Source: an uncultured Opitutia bacterium
Lineage (GTDB): Bacteria > Verrucomicrobiota > Verrucomicrobiia > Opitutales > Opitutaceae
Reading direction: 5' to 3'
Length of the DNA: 64,000 nucleotides
Assembly: GCA_903859715.1 (NCBI GenBank)
Contig: CAIONS010000062.1
Span: forward strand, 62,001 to 126,000
Part shown: positions 44,436-56,087 of the stretch, one piece after another
Layout of the letters: each line of letters begins with the position of its first letter
How positions within the stretch are numbered: position 1 is the first letter of the stretch
Translations under genes and position numbers: made by a program
The notes under the pieces: generated by a model
Seen by the model: the letters and a program-made list of their open reading frames with translations, nothing else
Databases searched by the model: none
What the model was told of the DNA's origin: nothing

Positions 44436-44654
44436 TTACTTCTTGTCGGCTGGGGCAAGGTCCTTGGCGTCCTTCTTCACGTCGGCAGCCTTGTCATCCT
44501 TCGCAGCGGTGCAGGTTTTGGCGTCCTTGCTGCAGCAGGCTTGGGTGCACTTGTCGCATTTGTCGTCGCACTTGGTTTTATCCGGCACGGGGTCGGCGGC
44601 AAAGGCGAACGAGGTGGCGGAGAGGGCGAGAAGAGCAGTCAGGATTTTTTTCAT
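44436..44654 (-). CDS. Small periplasmic Cys/Lys-rich protein
   Basis: 72 residues from MKKILTALLALSATSFAFA, a signal peptide. The mature part contains six cysteines in TKCDDKCDKCTQACCSKDAK followed by one more Cys pattern (KTC), and a Lys/Asp/Ala-rich tail. Spacing C-x3-C-x2-C-x3-CC-x5-C suggests metal binding or disulfides. Similar small Cys-rich secreted proteins are known in several phyla without assigned function. It has its own terminator. Confidence 0.7.
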   Translation of the reverse strand: MKKILTALLALSATSFAFAADPVPDKTKCDDKCDKCTQACCSKDAKTCTAAKDDKAADVKKDAKDLAPADKK

Positions 44655-44779
44655 GGGAGGATGGATGGGGTTGAGGAGGGAAAGGGAAAGAGCGAATCGC
44701 ACCGGCGCAAGCGGGTTCGCCCTTGATGGTTTCACGCGATGGTCGATCCGACGGGGGCGGCGGTCGTGGCTGGCCTGGC

Positions 44780-45322
44780 TCATGGGACGGGTTTGCTGGG
44801 CTCGAGGGTGGCCACGCGGCTTTCGAAATGTACGAGAAAATCCTTCATCGTGGAATCGAGTCCGAAGAACCACCGCGCCATCGCGCGGAAGACCGGCGGG
44901 TTGATGAAGCCATCCTCGGTGAGGGTGAGCCGGGTGGCACCCGGGCCGGCATCGGCCAGTTCGTAAGTCCAGGTGCCGCCGAAGGGCAGGTCATCCTGGG
45001 CGATGGCGCGCACGAGCTTTTCGTTGGTCCGCGACTCGACGGTGCGGAAAGGAATCTCCCGTCCGTGACGATCGGCGTTCCAAGTGAGCTCGGTGCCATC
45101 GGGGCGTTTTTCAAGGCGGACGGATTTCACGGCGGGCCACCATTGTGGCATCGCGGCGTAATCGGTGAGCGCGGCCCAGACGGTGGCCCGGCTGGCCTGA
45201 AGCGTAACGGTGATTTGCGTGCGGTGCTCGCGTGGCAGACACAAACCGGCGACATACAGCACCAGCACAGTCACCGCCAGGACACCGATGAGCCCGAGCG
45301 CGATCAAGAGCAGGGTTTTCAT
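44780..45322 (-). CDS. SRPBCC-fold membrane-anchored protein
   Basis: 180 residues. An N-terminal TM helix (TLLLIALGLIGVLAVTVLVL) is followed by a START/polyketide-cyclase-type fold: ITVTLQASRATVWAALTDYA, AMPQWWPAVKSVRLEKRPDG and GGTWTYELADAGPGATRLTL, ending with a long amphipathic helix FDSTMKDFLVHFESRVATLE-like. The family binds hydrophobic ligands in a cavity. Function here is unknown. Confidence 0.8.
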   Translation of the reverse strand: MKTLLLIALGLIGVLAVTVLVLYVAGLCLPREHRTQITVTLQASRATVWAALTDYAAMPQWWPAVKSVRLEKRPDGTELTWNADRHGREIPFRTVESRTNEKLVRAIAQDDLPFGGTWTYELADAGPGATRLTLTEDGFINPPVFRAMARWFFGLDSTMKDFLVHFESRVATLEPSKPVP

Positions 45323-45400
45323 GGGAGGCGGGTAAGGCCAGCATTAGGGCGCGGAGGCCGGCCGGGCAAGCCCCGGCCTCCAGGCGGCAAAAAAATCCCG

Positions 45401-46024
45401 CTACAGCAACGGCTGCAAAACCTGCCAGACGGTTTCCGCCACCTTGACCGCGCCTTCGGGGGTGGGATGGATGCCATCGGGTTGGTTGAGCTCGGCGTGG
45501 CCGCCGACCCCGGCGAGGAGAAACGGAATCAGGACGAGATGGTTCCTGGCCGCGAGCGCCGGATACATCGCGGCGAAGGCGCGGACATATTCGTCGCCCA
45601 TGTTCGGCGGCATCTGCATGCCGGCGAGGACGACTTTCGCCGCGGGATATTTGGCGTGCACGCGGTCGATGATGCCCTGGAGGTTGGCCTGGGAAACCGC
45701 GGGATCGATGCCGCGCAGGCCGTCGTTGCCACCGAGCGCGAGCACAAACATATCCACCGGCTGACGGAGAATCCACTCCACGCGATGCAGCCCGCCGGCA
45801 GTCGTCTCGCCGCTCAGGCCGGCGTTAACGGTACGCCACGGCAGGTGCGCGGCCTCGATTTTTTTCTGCACCTGCGCCGGGTAGGAATCGGCCGCCGGAT
45901 CATCGAGCCCGTAGCCGGCCGTGAGGCTGTCGCCGAAAAACACCAAGGTGCGCGGCGCATCCGCGCCGAACGCGGCCGCGGCCAGGACGAACCCGACGAG
46001 CAAACCGGTAAAAGGGATCTTCAT
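45401..46024 (-). CDS. tesA: Periplasmic SGNH-hydrolase, TesA-like arylesterase/lysophospholipase
   Basis: 207 residues with a signal peptide (LLVGFVLAAAAFGADA). The four SGNH blocks are present: FFGDSLTAGYGLDD (Ser), NAGLSGETTAGGL (Gly), LALGGNDGLRGI (Asn) and PDGIHPTPEG (Asp-x-x-His). It hydrolyses acyl esters and thioesters. It is divergent from an ATPase-permease pair in the same arrangement as E. coli tesA-ybbA-ybbP, which supports the assignment. Confidence 0.92.
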   Translation of the reverse strand: MKIPFTGLLVGFVLAAAAFGADAPRTLVFFGDSLTAGYGLDDPAADSYPAQVQKKIEAAHLPWRTVNAGLSGETTAGGLHRVEWILRQPVDMFVLALGGNDGLRGIDPAVSQANLQGIIDRVHAKYPAAKVVLAGMQMPPNMGDEYVRAFAAMYPALAARNHLVLIPFLLAGVGGHAELNQPDGIHPTPEGAVKVAETVWQVLQPLL

Positions 46025-46089
46025 GCAGGAAATCGACCGCTTGAACTAGCTTTCGTGCCGTTTCGCGTGTTTCGTGGCCAGATTCTTTT

Positions 46090-46784
<695 letters not shown>

Positions 46785-46788
<4 letters not shown>

Positions 46789-46881
46789 CATGGGGCGTGT
46801 GACCTGTGACCAGCCTTCAATCCCCATGTTCAACTGACCCCATTCCGATGCCCCGTCACATGTCACACGTCACACGTCACA
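46785..46881. repeat. Inverted 7-nt-period repeat between ATPase and permease
   Basis: GTGACATGGGGCGTGTGACC (46785 on) is mirrored by GTCACATGTCACACGTCACA (46855 on), stepping GTCACAC, GTCACAC, GTCAC. It overlaps the ybbA stop codon and lies inside an operon, so it does not fully stop transcription. Confidence 0.85.
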
Positions 46882-46888
46882 ACCCGGT

Positions 46889-49522
46889 ATGAGCTTCATC
46901 CTGAAGATGGCCTGGCGGGATTCGCGGGCGTCGCGGCGGCGGCTGGCGCTGTTTTCGCTTTCCATCGTGCTCGGCATCGCTGCGCTCACGGGCATCGGGT
47001 CGCTTGGGGAGAATCTCCGCCGCACCGTCGAGCTGCAGACAAAGTCCCTGCTGGGCTCCGACCTCGCGGTCACGTCGCGCAAGCCGTTCGACGAGGCGGC
47101 CATGAAGTATTTTCACAGTCTCGGCGGTGAGCTCTCGACCGAGGTGGCGTTCACCTCGCAGCTTTATTTCGTGAAGCGGCCGGGCGAACGGAAACTGGTG
47201 CAGGTGGTCGCGATGGACGGCAAATTCCCCTTCTACGGTGAGGCCGTCACTGCGCCTAACGACGCACTGGCCCGCCTCGCCGATGGCCAATCCGCCGTGC
47301 TCGAAGAGACGCTGTTTGTGCAGTACAACGTGCAGATCGGCGACGAGGTCCGGCTGGGGGCCAGCACGTTCAAGGTGGTGGGCATGCTGAAAAAGATCCC
47401 GGGTGACGCCGCGATCGTGGCGCTGTTTTCGCCGCGCGTGTACATCTCGCCGGCTGCGCTGGCGGGCACGGGGTTGCTCAAGAAGGACGGGTTCTCCCGT
47501 CATCGCGTGCATTTCAAGCTGCCGCCTGCGACGGATGCCGAGGCCCTCGCGAAGGCGATGAAGGAAAAATTCAAGACTGCGCGCTACCAGTTCGACACGG
47601 TCGAGGAGCGCAAGCGCCAGCTGGGCACGATGCTCAAGGACGTTTACTCGTTCCTCAGCCTCATCGGGTTTGTCGCGCTGTTCCTCGGCGCGGTGGGCGT
47701 GGCGAGCGCGATCCATGTCTACATCCGGCAAAAGATCGCGACGGTCGCGGTGCTGCGCTGTCTCGGGGCGAGTGGCCGGACCGGCTTTGCAATCTACCTC
47801 GTGCAGGGCGTGGGCCTCGGCGTGCTCGGCTCGCTGCTCGGCGCGGCGCTGGGCGTGGCGGTGCAGTTCGTGCTGCCGGTGGTGCTGAAGGATTTCCTGC
47901 CGTTTGAGGTGGAGCTGTTCATCTCGTGGGTGTCGCTCGCCAAGGGCGCCTCGGCGGGGCTGGTGATCTGCGTGCTGTTCACGCTGCTGCCGTTGCTGGC
48001 CGTACGACGCGTATCGCCGCTGGTCGCGCTGCGTTCGGCGCTGGGCGAGAGCACGCGGCTGGATCCGCTGACCCCGGTCGTCTACGCCGCGATTGCGGCG
48101 GCGGTGCTGGGCTTCGCGATCCTGCAGACGGGGCACTGGCAGACGGGGCTGGGGTTCACGCTGATGATGGCGCTGGGCTTCGGGCTGCTGGGCGGCATGG
48201 CGAAGCTCGTCACATGGGCGGCGAAGCGCTTCGTGCCGCGCAAGCCGCTCAGCTACGTCGTGCGGCAGGGCCTCGCCAACCTGCACCGGCCCAACAACCG
48301 CACGGTGCTGCTGCTGCTTTCGCTGGGACTGGGGACGTTCCTCATGATCAACCTCGTGCTCGTCCGCGCGACGATGGTGGACAAAATCATGGGCGTGGGC
48401 GCGGGGGCGCGGCCCAACCTGATGTTTTTCGATGTGCAGGATGACCAGTTTCCCAAGCTGGAGAAAATCCTCCGCGAGAACGGCACGCCCATCCTGGTCT
48501 CGGCGCCGATCGTCACGATGAAGATCGAATCGCTCAAGGGCCGCGCGGTCGCGGACCTGCTGAAGGACGACACGAAAGTCATGACGCGCCCCGAAGGCGG
48601 CGCGCCGGGTGGGCCGGGCGGCGGTAGCGCGCCACTGCGGGCGGGCGCGGCGCGCGATGCGGCCCGGGAAGCGCGGGAGAGCGGGCGCATCCCGGCGTGG
48701 ACACTCACGCGCGAATATCGCTCCAGCTACCGCGGCCAGCTCGATGAAACCGAAAAGGTTTCCTCCGGGGAATGGATCGGCCGCGCCGCACCCGGTGAGG
48801 CGCGGGTGCCGATTTCCGTCGAGGAAGGTCTGGCCAAGGATCTCCAGGTCGGGCTCGGCGACGAAATCGTCTTCGACGTGCAGGGGGTGCCGATGCGGAC
48901 CTATGTCGCGAGCCTGCGCGCGGTCGAATGGCAGCGGATGCAGCCCAATTTCTTCGTACTGTTTCCCGAGGGCGTGCTGGAGGCCGCGCCGAAGACCTTT
49001 GCGGCCGCGGCGCGCGCGGCCACGCCGGCCGACGCCGCACGGGCGCAGCAGGCCGTGGCGCGCGAGCTGCCCGGCATCTCGGCGATCGACCTCGCGCTGA
49101 TCCTGCAGACGTTCGACGGCATTTTCTCGAAGGTGGCGTTTGTGATCACGTTCATGGCGGGCTTCACGGTGGTGACAGGCATCGTGGTGCTGGCGGGCGC
49201 GATTCTCACGGGCCGCTTCCAGCGCATTCGCGAGACCGTGCTGCTCCGCACGCTCGGTGCGACACGTCGCCAGCTCATGCAGATCCAGCTGGTCGAGTAC
49301 GCCGTGCTGGGCGTGCTGGCCACCCTGACGGGCGGCGGGCTTGCGGTGCTGGGCAACGCCCTGTTGGCGAAGTTTCTATTTAAGACGGCGGTTTCGCTGC
49401 CGGTGCCCGCTTTGCTTGGTTCAATGGCCACGGCGGTGGCAGTCACGCTGGTAACCGGCCTGCTCGCGAATCGTGGCGTGGCGGACCATCCGCCGCTCGA
49501 AGTGCTGCGGCAGGAGACGTAG
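46889..49522 (+). CDS. ybbP: ABC transporter permease, YbbP-type (two FtsX domains)
   Basis: 877 residues. An N-terminal TM helix (LALFSLSIVLGIAALTGIGS) precedes a large periplasmic region. Two FtsX permease modules follow (LIGFVALFLGAVGVASAIHV... and VITFMAGFTVVTGIVVLAGA...). The typical VAVLRCLGASGRTGFAIYLV and LLRTLGATRRQLMQIQLVEY coupling-helix blocks are present. With YbbA it forms a MacB-like machine acting on envelope lipids or proteins rather than a channel. A low-complexity Gly/Pro/Arg stretch near residues 565-595 is non-conserved. Confidence 0.92.
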   Translation: MSFILKMAWRDSRASRRRLALFSLSIVLGIAALTGIGSLGENLRRTVELQTKSLLGSDLAVTSRKPFDEAAMKYFHSLGGELSTEVAFTSQLYFVKRPGERKLVQVVAMDGKFPFYGEAVTAPNDALARLADGQSAVLEETLFVQYNVQIGDEVRLGASTFKVVGMLKKIPGDAAIVALFSPRVYISPAALAGTGLLKKDGFSRHRVHFKLPPATDAEALAKAMKEKFKTARYQFDTVEERKRQLGTMLKDVYSFLSLIGFVALFLGAVGVASAIHVYIRQKIATVAVLRCLGASGRTGFAIYLVQGVGLGVLGSLLGAALGVAVQFVLPVVLKDFLPFEVELFISWVSLAKGASAGLVICVLFTLLPLLAVRRVSPLVALRSALGESTRLDPLTPVVYAAIAAAVLGFAILQTGHWQTGLGFTLMMALGFGLLGGMAKLVTWAAKRFVPRKPLSYVVRQGLANLHRPNNRTVLLLLSLGLGTFLMINLVLVRATMVDKIMGVGAGARPNLMFFDVQDDQFPKLEKILRENGTPILVSAPIVTMKIESLKGRAVADLLKDDTKVMTRPEGGAPGGPGGGSAPLRAGAARDAAREARESGRIPAWTLTREYRSSYRGQLDETEKVSSGEWIGRAAPGEARVPISVEEGLAKDLQVGLGDEIVFDVQGVPMRTYVASLRAVEWQRMQPNFFVLFPEGVLEAAPKTFAAAARAATPADAARAQQAVARELPGISAIDLALILQTFDGIFSKVAFVITFMAGFTVVTGIVVLAGAILTGRFQRIRETVLLRTLGATRRQLMQIQLVEYAVLGVLATLTGGGLAVLGNALLAKFLFKTAVSLPVPALLGSMATAVAVTLVTGLLANRGVADHPPLEVLRQET

Positions 49523-49549
49523 CATAGCGTGGCGGGGCTACGCTATGCA

Positions 49550-49632
49550 GTGACTTGTGCCGTGTGACATGTGACCAGTAGGAGGGCCGGGGTGGGTTTG
49601 AACTTGTCACTCGTCACCGGTCACTCGTCACT
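49550..49632. repeat. Inverted 7-nt-period repeat
   Basis: GTGACTTGTGCCGTGTGACA (49550 on) is mirrored by GTCACTCGTCACCGGTCACT (49606 on), stepping GTCACTC, GTCACCG, GTCACTC, GTCACTT. It lies between ybbP and the SlyD gene. Confidence 0.82.
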
Positions 49633-49638
49633 TGGCGC

Positions 49639-50121
49639 ATGAGCGCCACTCGCGTCGTCACCTTTCACTATACCTTACGCGACCCGGCGGGCCGCATCCT
49701 CGACACCTCGGCGGGCGGCGAGCCCATCACTTATCTTGAGGGCGCGGGGCAGATCATCGACGGGCTCGATTCGCGCCTGCGCCGGGCGGAAGCCGGGGCG
49801 AAGCAGCGGGTGCAGGTGCCGGCGGCGGAGGCTTATGGCGAACACGACGCTGCGCAGGTGCAGCAGGTGAAACGCGCCGTGCTGCCGATCGATGGGGAGC
49901 TGGCGCTGGGCGCGCAGTTCCAGGCGGGGCCGGATCGCAATGCCCCGGTGGTCACGGTGGTGGCGATCGACGGCGAGCAGGTGACGCTGGACGCCAATCA
50001 CCCGCTGGCCGGCGTCGACCTGGAGTTCGAGGTCGAGATCGTGACCGTGCGCGGGGCGACACCGGAGGAGCTGAGTCACGGGCATGCGCACGGCAATGAC
50101 GGAACCGGGCATTGCCAGTAA
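49639..50121 (+). CDS. slyD: FKBP-type peptidyl-prolyl isomerase, SlyD-like
   Basis: 160 residues. The FKBP domain (VVTFHYTLRDPAGRILDTSA, YLEGAGQIIDGLDSRLRRAE, AAEAYGEHDAAQVQQVKRAV) carries the insert-in-flap domain (about 70-125). It closes with LDANHPLAGVDLEFEVEIV. The His-rich tail HGHAHGNDGTGHCQ fits the metal-binding tail of SlyD, though shorter than in E. coli. It acts as a folding helper and possible Ni donor. Confidence 0.9.
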   Translation: MSATRVVTFHYTLRDPAGRILDTSAGGEPITYLEGAGQIIDGLDSRLRRAEAGAKQRVQVPAAEAYGEHDAAQVQQVKRAVLPIDGELALGAQFQAGPDRNAPVVTVVAIDGEQVTLDANHPLAGVDLEFEVEIVTVRGATPEELSHGHAHGNDGTGHCQ

Positions 50122-50148
50122 GCGCGGGGCACCTCAGGGTCGGCGCGC

Positions 50149-50883
50149 ATGAAAATCCTCGGCATCGACATTGGGGGTTCCGCGCTGAAGGGCGCACCCG
50201 TTGAAACTAAAACCGGCCGGCTGCTGGCGGAGCGTTTCCGCATCGAGACGCCCGAGGTGGTCACGCCGGCGGCAATGGCGAAGATCGTGGCGGAGATTGC
50301 CGGGCATTTCAAATGGGATGGACCGATCGGGATCGGGTTTCCCGGCGTGATCGAGGGCTCGCACATCCTGACCTCGGCGAATCTCCATCCGAAATTCATC
50401 GGCTGTGACGGTGGGAAGTTATTTGCCAAGGCCACTGGCTGCCCGGTCACGATGACAAACGACGCGGCGGCGGCGGCCCTGGCGGAGATGCGGTTTGGCG
50501 CCGGCCGGGGATTTCAGGGAAAAACCCTCCTGCTGACGCTTGGGACGGGCATCGGCTCGTCGCTCTGCTATCACGGGATGGTCGTGCCGTGCGAATTCGG
50601 CCACCTGCAGCTGCGGGGCAAGTCGGCGGAGCACTTCGTCTCGGCGGCCGCCCGCAAGCGGCGCGACCTGTCCTGGCACAAATGGGGCACGGAGCTGGGT
50701 GACTATATCCGCACGCTGGAGCAGATGCTCTGGCCTGAACTGATCATCATCGGCGGCGGCGTCAGTGCGAAGGGTCGGAAATTTTTCAAGTACGTGAAAC
50801 CGCGGGCGCGAATGGTCCCGGCGAAATTTTTGAATGAAGCGGGCATTGTGGGCGCCGCGCTTTCATTTGGCCGGCACGGGTAG
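50149..50883 (+). CDS. ppgK: Polyphosphate glucokinase (ROK family)
   Basis: 244 residues. The phosphate-1 motif is [12 protein letters not shown] and adenosine/phosphate motif [30 protein letters not shown] holds the catalytic Asp. [15 protein letters not shown] and [12 protein letters not shown] match polyphosphate glucokinases of Mycobacterium type, and [11 protein letters not shown] completes the fold. It phosphorylates glucose with polyphosphate (often also ATP). It complements the PPi-dependent phosphofructokinase in this window. It starts 27 bp after slyD. Confidence 0.92.
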   Translation: MKILGIDIGGSALKGAPVETKTGRLLAERFRIETPEVVTPAAMAKIVAEIAGHFKWDGPIGIGFPGVIEGSHILTSANLHPKFIGCDGGKLFAKATGCPVTMTNDAAAAALAEMRFGAGRGFQGKTLLLTLGTGIGSSLCYHGMVVPCEFGHLQLRGKSAEHFVSAAARKRRDLSWHKWGTELGDYIRTLEQMLWPELIIIGGGVSAKGRKFFKYVKPRARMVPAKFLNEAGIVGAALSFGRHG

Positions 50884-51244
50884 GGCGGCATCGGCTCTGC
50901 GGCGGGGTCCCGCCCATCCCTCGGGCCGTCCGTTCATCAAAAAATCGTGTAACTTTGTGCCGGGCCCCCGTGTTGTCGGGACATGCCAGCGCCTGTCTGC
51001 TCCGTCCCCGTCTTAAGCCGTGCCTGTCGCCGTCCGGCCGCGGCTGGGTGGGGCGTGCGCGCCGGGGCGGTTTCAATTCCGCCGGCTGCTCTTTTTCCGT
51101 CTCTCGTTCGTAGTCATCAGTCAGGTAGGGGTGGAGGGGTCGTTGTGGGCCTCTCCACCCATTTTTTCGAACGAGGCGCATCCGCTTGCCAAGGCGGAAC
51201 GGATTTTTAACGCTCGCTCCCTTTAACACCACACCCTGACCACC
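50884..51244. other. Leader region of the efflux operon
   Basis: About 360 bp with no gene. An AT-richer patch (AAAAAATCGTGTAACTTTGT, about 50939-50958) is a possible promoter. A terminator-like stem follows at 51128-51167. An RNA leader with attenuation is possible. Confidence 0.4.
51128..51167 (+). terminator. Intrinsic terminator/attenuator in the efflux operon leader
   Basis: GGGGTGGAGG (51128 on) pairs with CCTCTCCACCC (51150-51160) over a GGTCGTTGTGGG loop, followed by ATTTTTTC. It lies 78 bp before macA and 245 bp after ppgK. Either ppgK ends late or the stem regulates macA read-through. Confidence 0.65.
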
Positions 51245-52636
51245 ATGAATCAGACCCCAGCGTCCAAGCCCACTCCCGTCCCGGTGGTGGTGAAGAAGAA
51301 ATCGAACCTCAAGTGGATCGTCATCGGCAGCGTCGTGCTGCTGGTTGTTGTGGTTGTCCTGGCCATGTTGAAGAACAAGAATTCGGAAGTCGGGACTCCA
51401 GTCACGGTCGAAAAGGCGTTCACGAAAACCATCACCCAAGTCGTGACCGCCACCGGCAAGGTCCAGCCCGAGGTCGAAGTGAAAATCTCCCCCGAGGTCG
51501 GCGGCGAAATCCTGGCGATCCCATTTAAGGAGGGCATGCCGGTGAAAAAGGGTGACGTCATGGTGAAGATCAAACCCGACCTTTATCAGGCGCAGGTCGA
51601 GCAGCAGGATGCGTTGCTGGTGGCCTCGAAGGCCGCCGCGGTGCAAAGCCAGGCGCAGCTCGTGAAGGCCCAGGACGACTACAAGCGCAGCGTCGATCTC
51701 TACGGCAAGAAACTTGTCTCGGATTCGGACTACAGCGTCGCCAAGACCGCGCGCGATGTGGCGCAGGCCAACTACGACAGTGCGCTGGCCCAGATCCGCA
51801 GCACCGAGGGCCTGCTCAGTCAGGCGCGCGATTCACTCAGCAAGACCACCATTTATGCCCCGTTGGACGGCACCGTCAGCTCGCTCTCGAGCGAGGTGGG
51901 TGAGCGTGTTATTGGTGGCGGCCAGTTTGCCGGCACGGAAATCATGCGCGTCGCCGACCTCGGCAACATGGAGCTCCGCGTCAAGGTGAACGAAAACGAC
52001 ATCGTCAACGTGAAGCTCAACGACCGCGCGGTCATTGCCATCGACGCCTACCCGAACCGCAAGTTCACCGGCATCGTCCGGGAAATCGGCAGCTCCGCCG
52101 ACAACAACGGCGCCTCGGGCAGCGGCTCGGCCACGCAGGCCAGCTCCACCGTGAGCGACGAAGTCACCAATTTTCTGGTCAAGATCCGCATCACCGACCG
52201 CGACGCGCAGCTGCGGCCCGGCATGAGCGCCACCGCCGATATCGAGACGCAGACCGTGGAGAACGTCGTGGCCATCCCGATCCAGAGCGTCACCGTCCGT
52301 GCCGAGGGCGGCCTCACGACCGAGGATCTCCAGAAACGCCAGGCCAAGGAAGCCCAGGCCAAGTCCGGCAACGATCTCGAGGTGAAAAACGAGCACGACG
52401 ACGCCCGGCGCAACCGGGACAAGCTGCAGCGCGTGGTTTTTATCCGGAACGGCGGCACGGTCCACATGCAGAAGGTCGAGACGGGCATCGCCGACAACAC
52501 CCACATTGAAGTGAAGAGCGGCGTGAAGGCCGGCGAGGAAGTCGTTTCCGGCAGCTACGCGGCGATCAGCCGCAAGCTGAAGGATGGCGCCAAGATCACG
52601 ATCGAGAAGCCCAGGAAGGACGACGAGGCGAAATAA
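51245..52636 (+). CDS. macA: Periplasmic adaptor (membrane fusion protein), MacA-like
   Basis: 463 residues. The N-terminal TM anchor is [19 protein letters not shown]. Barrel-sandwich halves [20 protein letters not shown] and [20 protein letters not shown] flank a coiled-coil hairpin (about 105-185, [20 protein letters not shown]...). Beta-barrel and proximal domains follow ([20 protein letters not shown]). It links the MacB-type pump to an outer-membrane TolC channel, which is not in this window. A low-complexity stretch, [20 protein letters not shown], interrupts the barrel near residue 285. Confidence 0.93.
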   Translation: MNQTPASKPTPVPVVVKKKSNLKWIVIGSVVLLVVVVVLAMLKNKNSEVGTPVTVEKAFTKTITQVVTATGKVQPEVEVKISPEVGGEILAIPFKEGMPVKKGDVMVKIKPDLYQAQVEQQDALLVASKAAAVQSQAQLVKAQDDYKRSVDLYGKKLVSDSDYSVAKTARDVAQANYDSALAQIRSTEGLLSQARDSLSKTTIYAPLDGTVSSLSSEVGERVIGGGQFAGTEIMRVADLGNMELRVKVNENDIVNVKLNDRAVIAIDAYPNRKFTGIVREIGSSADNNGASGSGSATQASSTVSDEVTNFLVKIRITDRDAQLRPGMSATADIETQTVENVVAIPIQSVTVRAEGGLTTEDLQKRQAKEAQAKSGNDLEVKNEHDDARRNRDKLQRVVFIRNGGTVHMQKVETGIADNTHIEVKSGVKAGEEVVSGSYAAISRKLKDGAKITIEKPRKDDEAK

Positions 52637-52668
52637 CCGCGCCGTCCCCGCGAGCCGCCCTTCCCATC

Positions 52669-53406
52669 ATGTCCACCTCCCTTGCCCCCGATTTCGCGGG
52701 TCGGATCACCCGCCCGGTCGGGCCGCTCGTGATCGACATCGCCGGCGTCACGAAGCTCTACAAGATGGGCACGGAGATCATCCACGCGCTCCGCGGGGTC
52801 TCCGTGGAGATCCGGCGCAACGAGTATCTCGCCATCATGGGCCCGTCCGGTTCCGGCAAGTCCACCCTGATGAACATGCTCGGCTGCCTCGATACGCCCA
52901 CGGCGGGCCGCTATGAGTTCACCGGCAAGAACGTCGCCCACATGGAGGACGACGAGCTGGCCGACATCCGCAACCGCGAGATCGGCTTTGTCTTCCAGAC
53001 CTTCAACCTCCTGCCGCGCTCCACGGCCCTCGCCAATGTCGAGTTGCCCCTGATCTATGCCGGCCTCCCGCCCTCCGTGCGCCTGGAACGCGCGGCGCAG
53101 ACGCTGCACAATGTCGGCCTGGGTGAGCGCATGATGCACAAGCCGAACGAGCTCTCGGGTGGCCAGCGCCAGCGCGTCGCCATCGCGCGGGCCCTGGTCA
53201 ACAATCCTTCCATCATCCTTGCCGACGAGCCGACCGGCAATCTCGACTCCAAAACCGGCGTCGAGATCATGGCGCTGTTCGAGCAACTGTACGAGCAGGG
53301 CAACACGATCATCGTCGTGACGCACGAGGAAGACATCGCCCGGCACGCCCGGCGGATCGTCCGCCTGCGCGACGGCCTGATCGAGAGCGACGGCCCCGTG
53401 GTGTGA
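52669..53406 (+). CDS. MacB-type ABC ATP-binding protein
   Basis: 245 residues. Walker A is [15 protein letters not shown] near residue 63, Q-loop [20 protein letters not shown], signature [19 protein letters not shown], Walker [15 protein letters not shown] and H-loop [14 protein letters not shown]. In E. coli this ATPase is fused to the permease; here it is a separate chain. It starts 32 bp after macA and shares the operon with two permeases. Confidence 0.95.
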   Translation: MSTSLAPDFAGRITRPVGPLVIDIAGVTKLYKMGTEIIHALRGVSVEIRRNEYLAIMGPSGSGKSTLMNMLGCLDTPTAGRYEFTGKNVAHMEDDELADIRNREIGFVFQTFNLLPRSTALANVELPLIYAGLPPSVRLERAAQTLHNVGLGERMMHKPNELSGGQRQRVAIARALVNNPSIILADEPTGNLDSKTGVEIMALFEQLYEQGNTIIVVTHEEDIARHARRIVRLRDGLIESDGPVV

Positions 53407-53419
53407 TCACCGGTCAGCC

Positions 53420-54673
53420 ATGACACGCCTACTCTATGAGCTGACGGAGTCCTTCCGCATCGCCTTCGCGCAGATCCGCGCGAACAAGATGCGCTCGGCG
53501 CTCACCGCCCTCGGCGTGATCATCGGCATCGTGGCGGTGACGCTCATGGGCACGGCCATCCGTGGCATCGACATCGGCTTCGAGCGGAGCCTCGCGATGC
53601 TCGGCGACGACGTGCTCTACGTGCAAAAATGGCCGTGGCACAACGTTGAGGACTGGTGGAATTACCAGAACCGCCCGCCGCTGCTCATCGACCAATGCGA
53701 GGAACTCAACCGGATCATCGCCGCCACGCCGAATTCATTGCTGGAAGTCGCCGTGCCCATGGCGCAGCGCGGCTCGGCGGTCAAAGTCGGCGAGAACCAG
53801 GTCAGCGGGGTCGCGATCTTCGGCACGACGGCCCAGTACTCGCGGCTCATGTCGGTCGACTTCCAGGAGGGACGGTTTTTTAACGAGACGGAATCCACGT
53901 CCGGCCGCCAGGTCTGTGTGCTCGGGGCGGATGTGGGGGAGGCGCTGTTCCCAAGCCGCTCCGCGCTGGATCAGACCGTGCTGATCAAGGGCCAGCCCTT
54001 CACCGTGATCGGCGTGCTGGCCAAGCAGGGTTCATTTCTCGGGTTGTTCAGCTTTGACGCCCAGGTGCTGATGCCGATCAACGCCTTTCGGAAATATTAC
54101 GGCATCCGCAATGGCGGCACGAGCCTGCGGGTGAAGGTCACCGACAAGACCCGGTTGATCGAGGCGAGCGACGAGCTGATTGGCGCGATGCGCCGGGTGC
54201 GCGGCCAGCTGCCGGGCGACCGGGATAATTTCTCCATCAACCAGCAGCAGGCCTTCAAGGAGCAGCTGGACCCGGTGAAATCGATGATCGCACTGGCGGG
54301 ACTTTTCATCACCGGTCTCTCGCTCTTCGTCGGTGCGATCGGGATCATGAACATCACCTTTGTCAGCGTGAAGGAACGCACGAAGGAGATCGGCACCCGC
54401 AAGGCCCTCGGGGCGCGCCGGCGCACCATCCTGCTGCAATTCCTGATCGAGGCCGTTTCAATCTGCCTCATCGGCGGGTTCGTCGGGCTCTCGTTTACCT
54501 ACACGATCTGCCTGATCCTTGAGCACAACGTGCCAAGCCTGCCGGTGGAATTCTCGGCGAACCTCGTGGTGGTCAGCATGGCCGTGTCCGTGATCACCGG
54601 CATTCTTTCCGGCTTCATGCCCGCCTGGGGCGCCTCCCGTCTCGATCCCGTGGTCGCCCTGCGCTACGAATAA
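53420..54673 (+). CDS. MacB-type ABC permease, first of two
   Basis: 417 residues. The first TM helix (ALTALGVIIGIVAVTLMGTA) is followed by a periplasmic MacB_PCD domain (about 45-250) and three C-terminal TM helices. The conserved coupling block is VGAIGIMNITFVSVKERTKE then GTRKALGARRRTILLQFLIE. It ends with GASRLDPVVALRYE. It lies 13 bp after the ATPase. It likely pairs with the next permease as a heterodimer around one ATPase. Confidence 0.93.
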   Translation: MTRLLYELTESFRIAFAQIRANKMRSALTALGVIIGIVAVTLMGTAIRGIDIGFERSLAMLGDDVLYVQKWPWHNVEDWWNYQNRPPLLIDQCEELNRIIAATPNSLLEVAVPMAQRGSAVKVGENQVSGVAIFGTTAQYSRLMSVDFQEGRFFNETESTSGRQVCVLGADVGEALFPSRSALDQTVLIKGQPFTVIGVLAKQGSFLGLFSFDAQVLMPINAFRKYYGIRNGGTSLRVKVTDKTRLIEASDELIGAMRRVRGQLPGDRDNFSINQQQAFKEQLDPVKSMIALAGLFITGLSLFVGAIGIMNITFVSVKERTKEIGTRKALGARRRTILLQFLIEAVSICLIGGFVGLSFTYTICLILEHNVPSLPVEFSANLVVVSMAVSVITGILSGFMPAWGASRLDPVVALRYE

Positions 54674-54682
54674 TTTGCCGCC

Positions 54683-55924
<1,242 letters not shown>

Positions 55925-55939
55925 CGCGGTGCGCCGCGT

Positions 55940-56072
55940 TACAAGTTTCAAGGGACAAGGAACAAGTGCCAAGGAAGTCCGAAGCCTGAGAATACTCCGC
56001 TTTCATGGCTAGGTCCGTCTATCGACCGTTCGGCCTTCACTTGGAACTGGTTCCTTGTCTCTTGCTACTTGC
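55940..56072. repeat. Inverted 7-nt-period repeat between convergent genes
   Basis: The left arm steps TCAAGGG, ACAAGGA, ACAAGTG, CCAAGGA (55945-55975). It is mirrored by CTTGGAACTGGTTCCTTGTC (56040 on) with an inserted palindrome GGAACTGGTTCC. It lies between the convergent permease and adenylate-kinase-like genes. Confidence 0.82.
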
Positions 56073-56087
56073 CGCCTCGCGGCCCCT

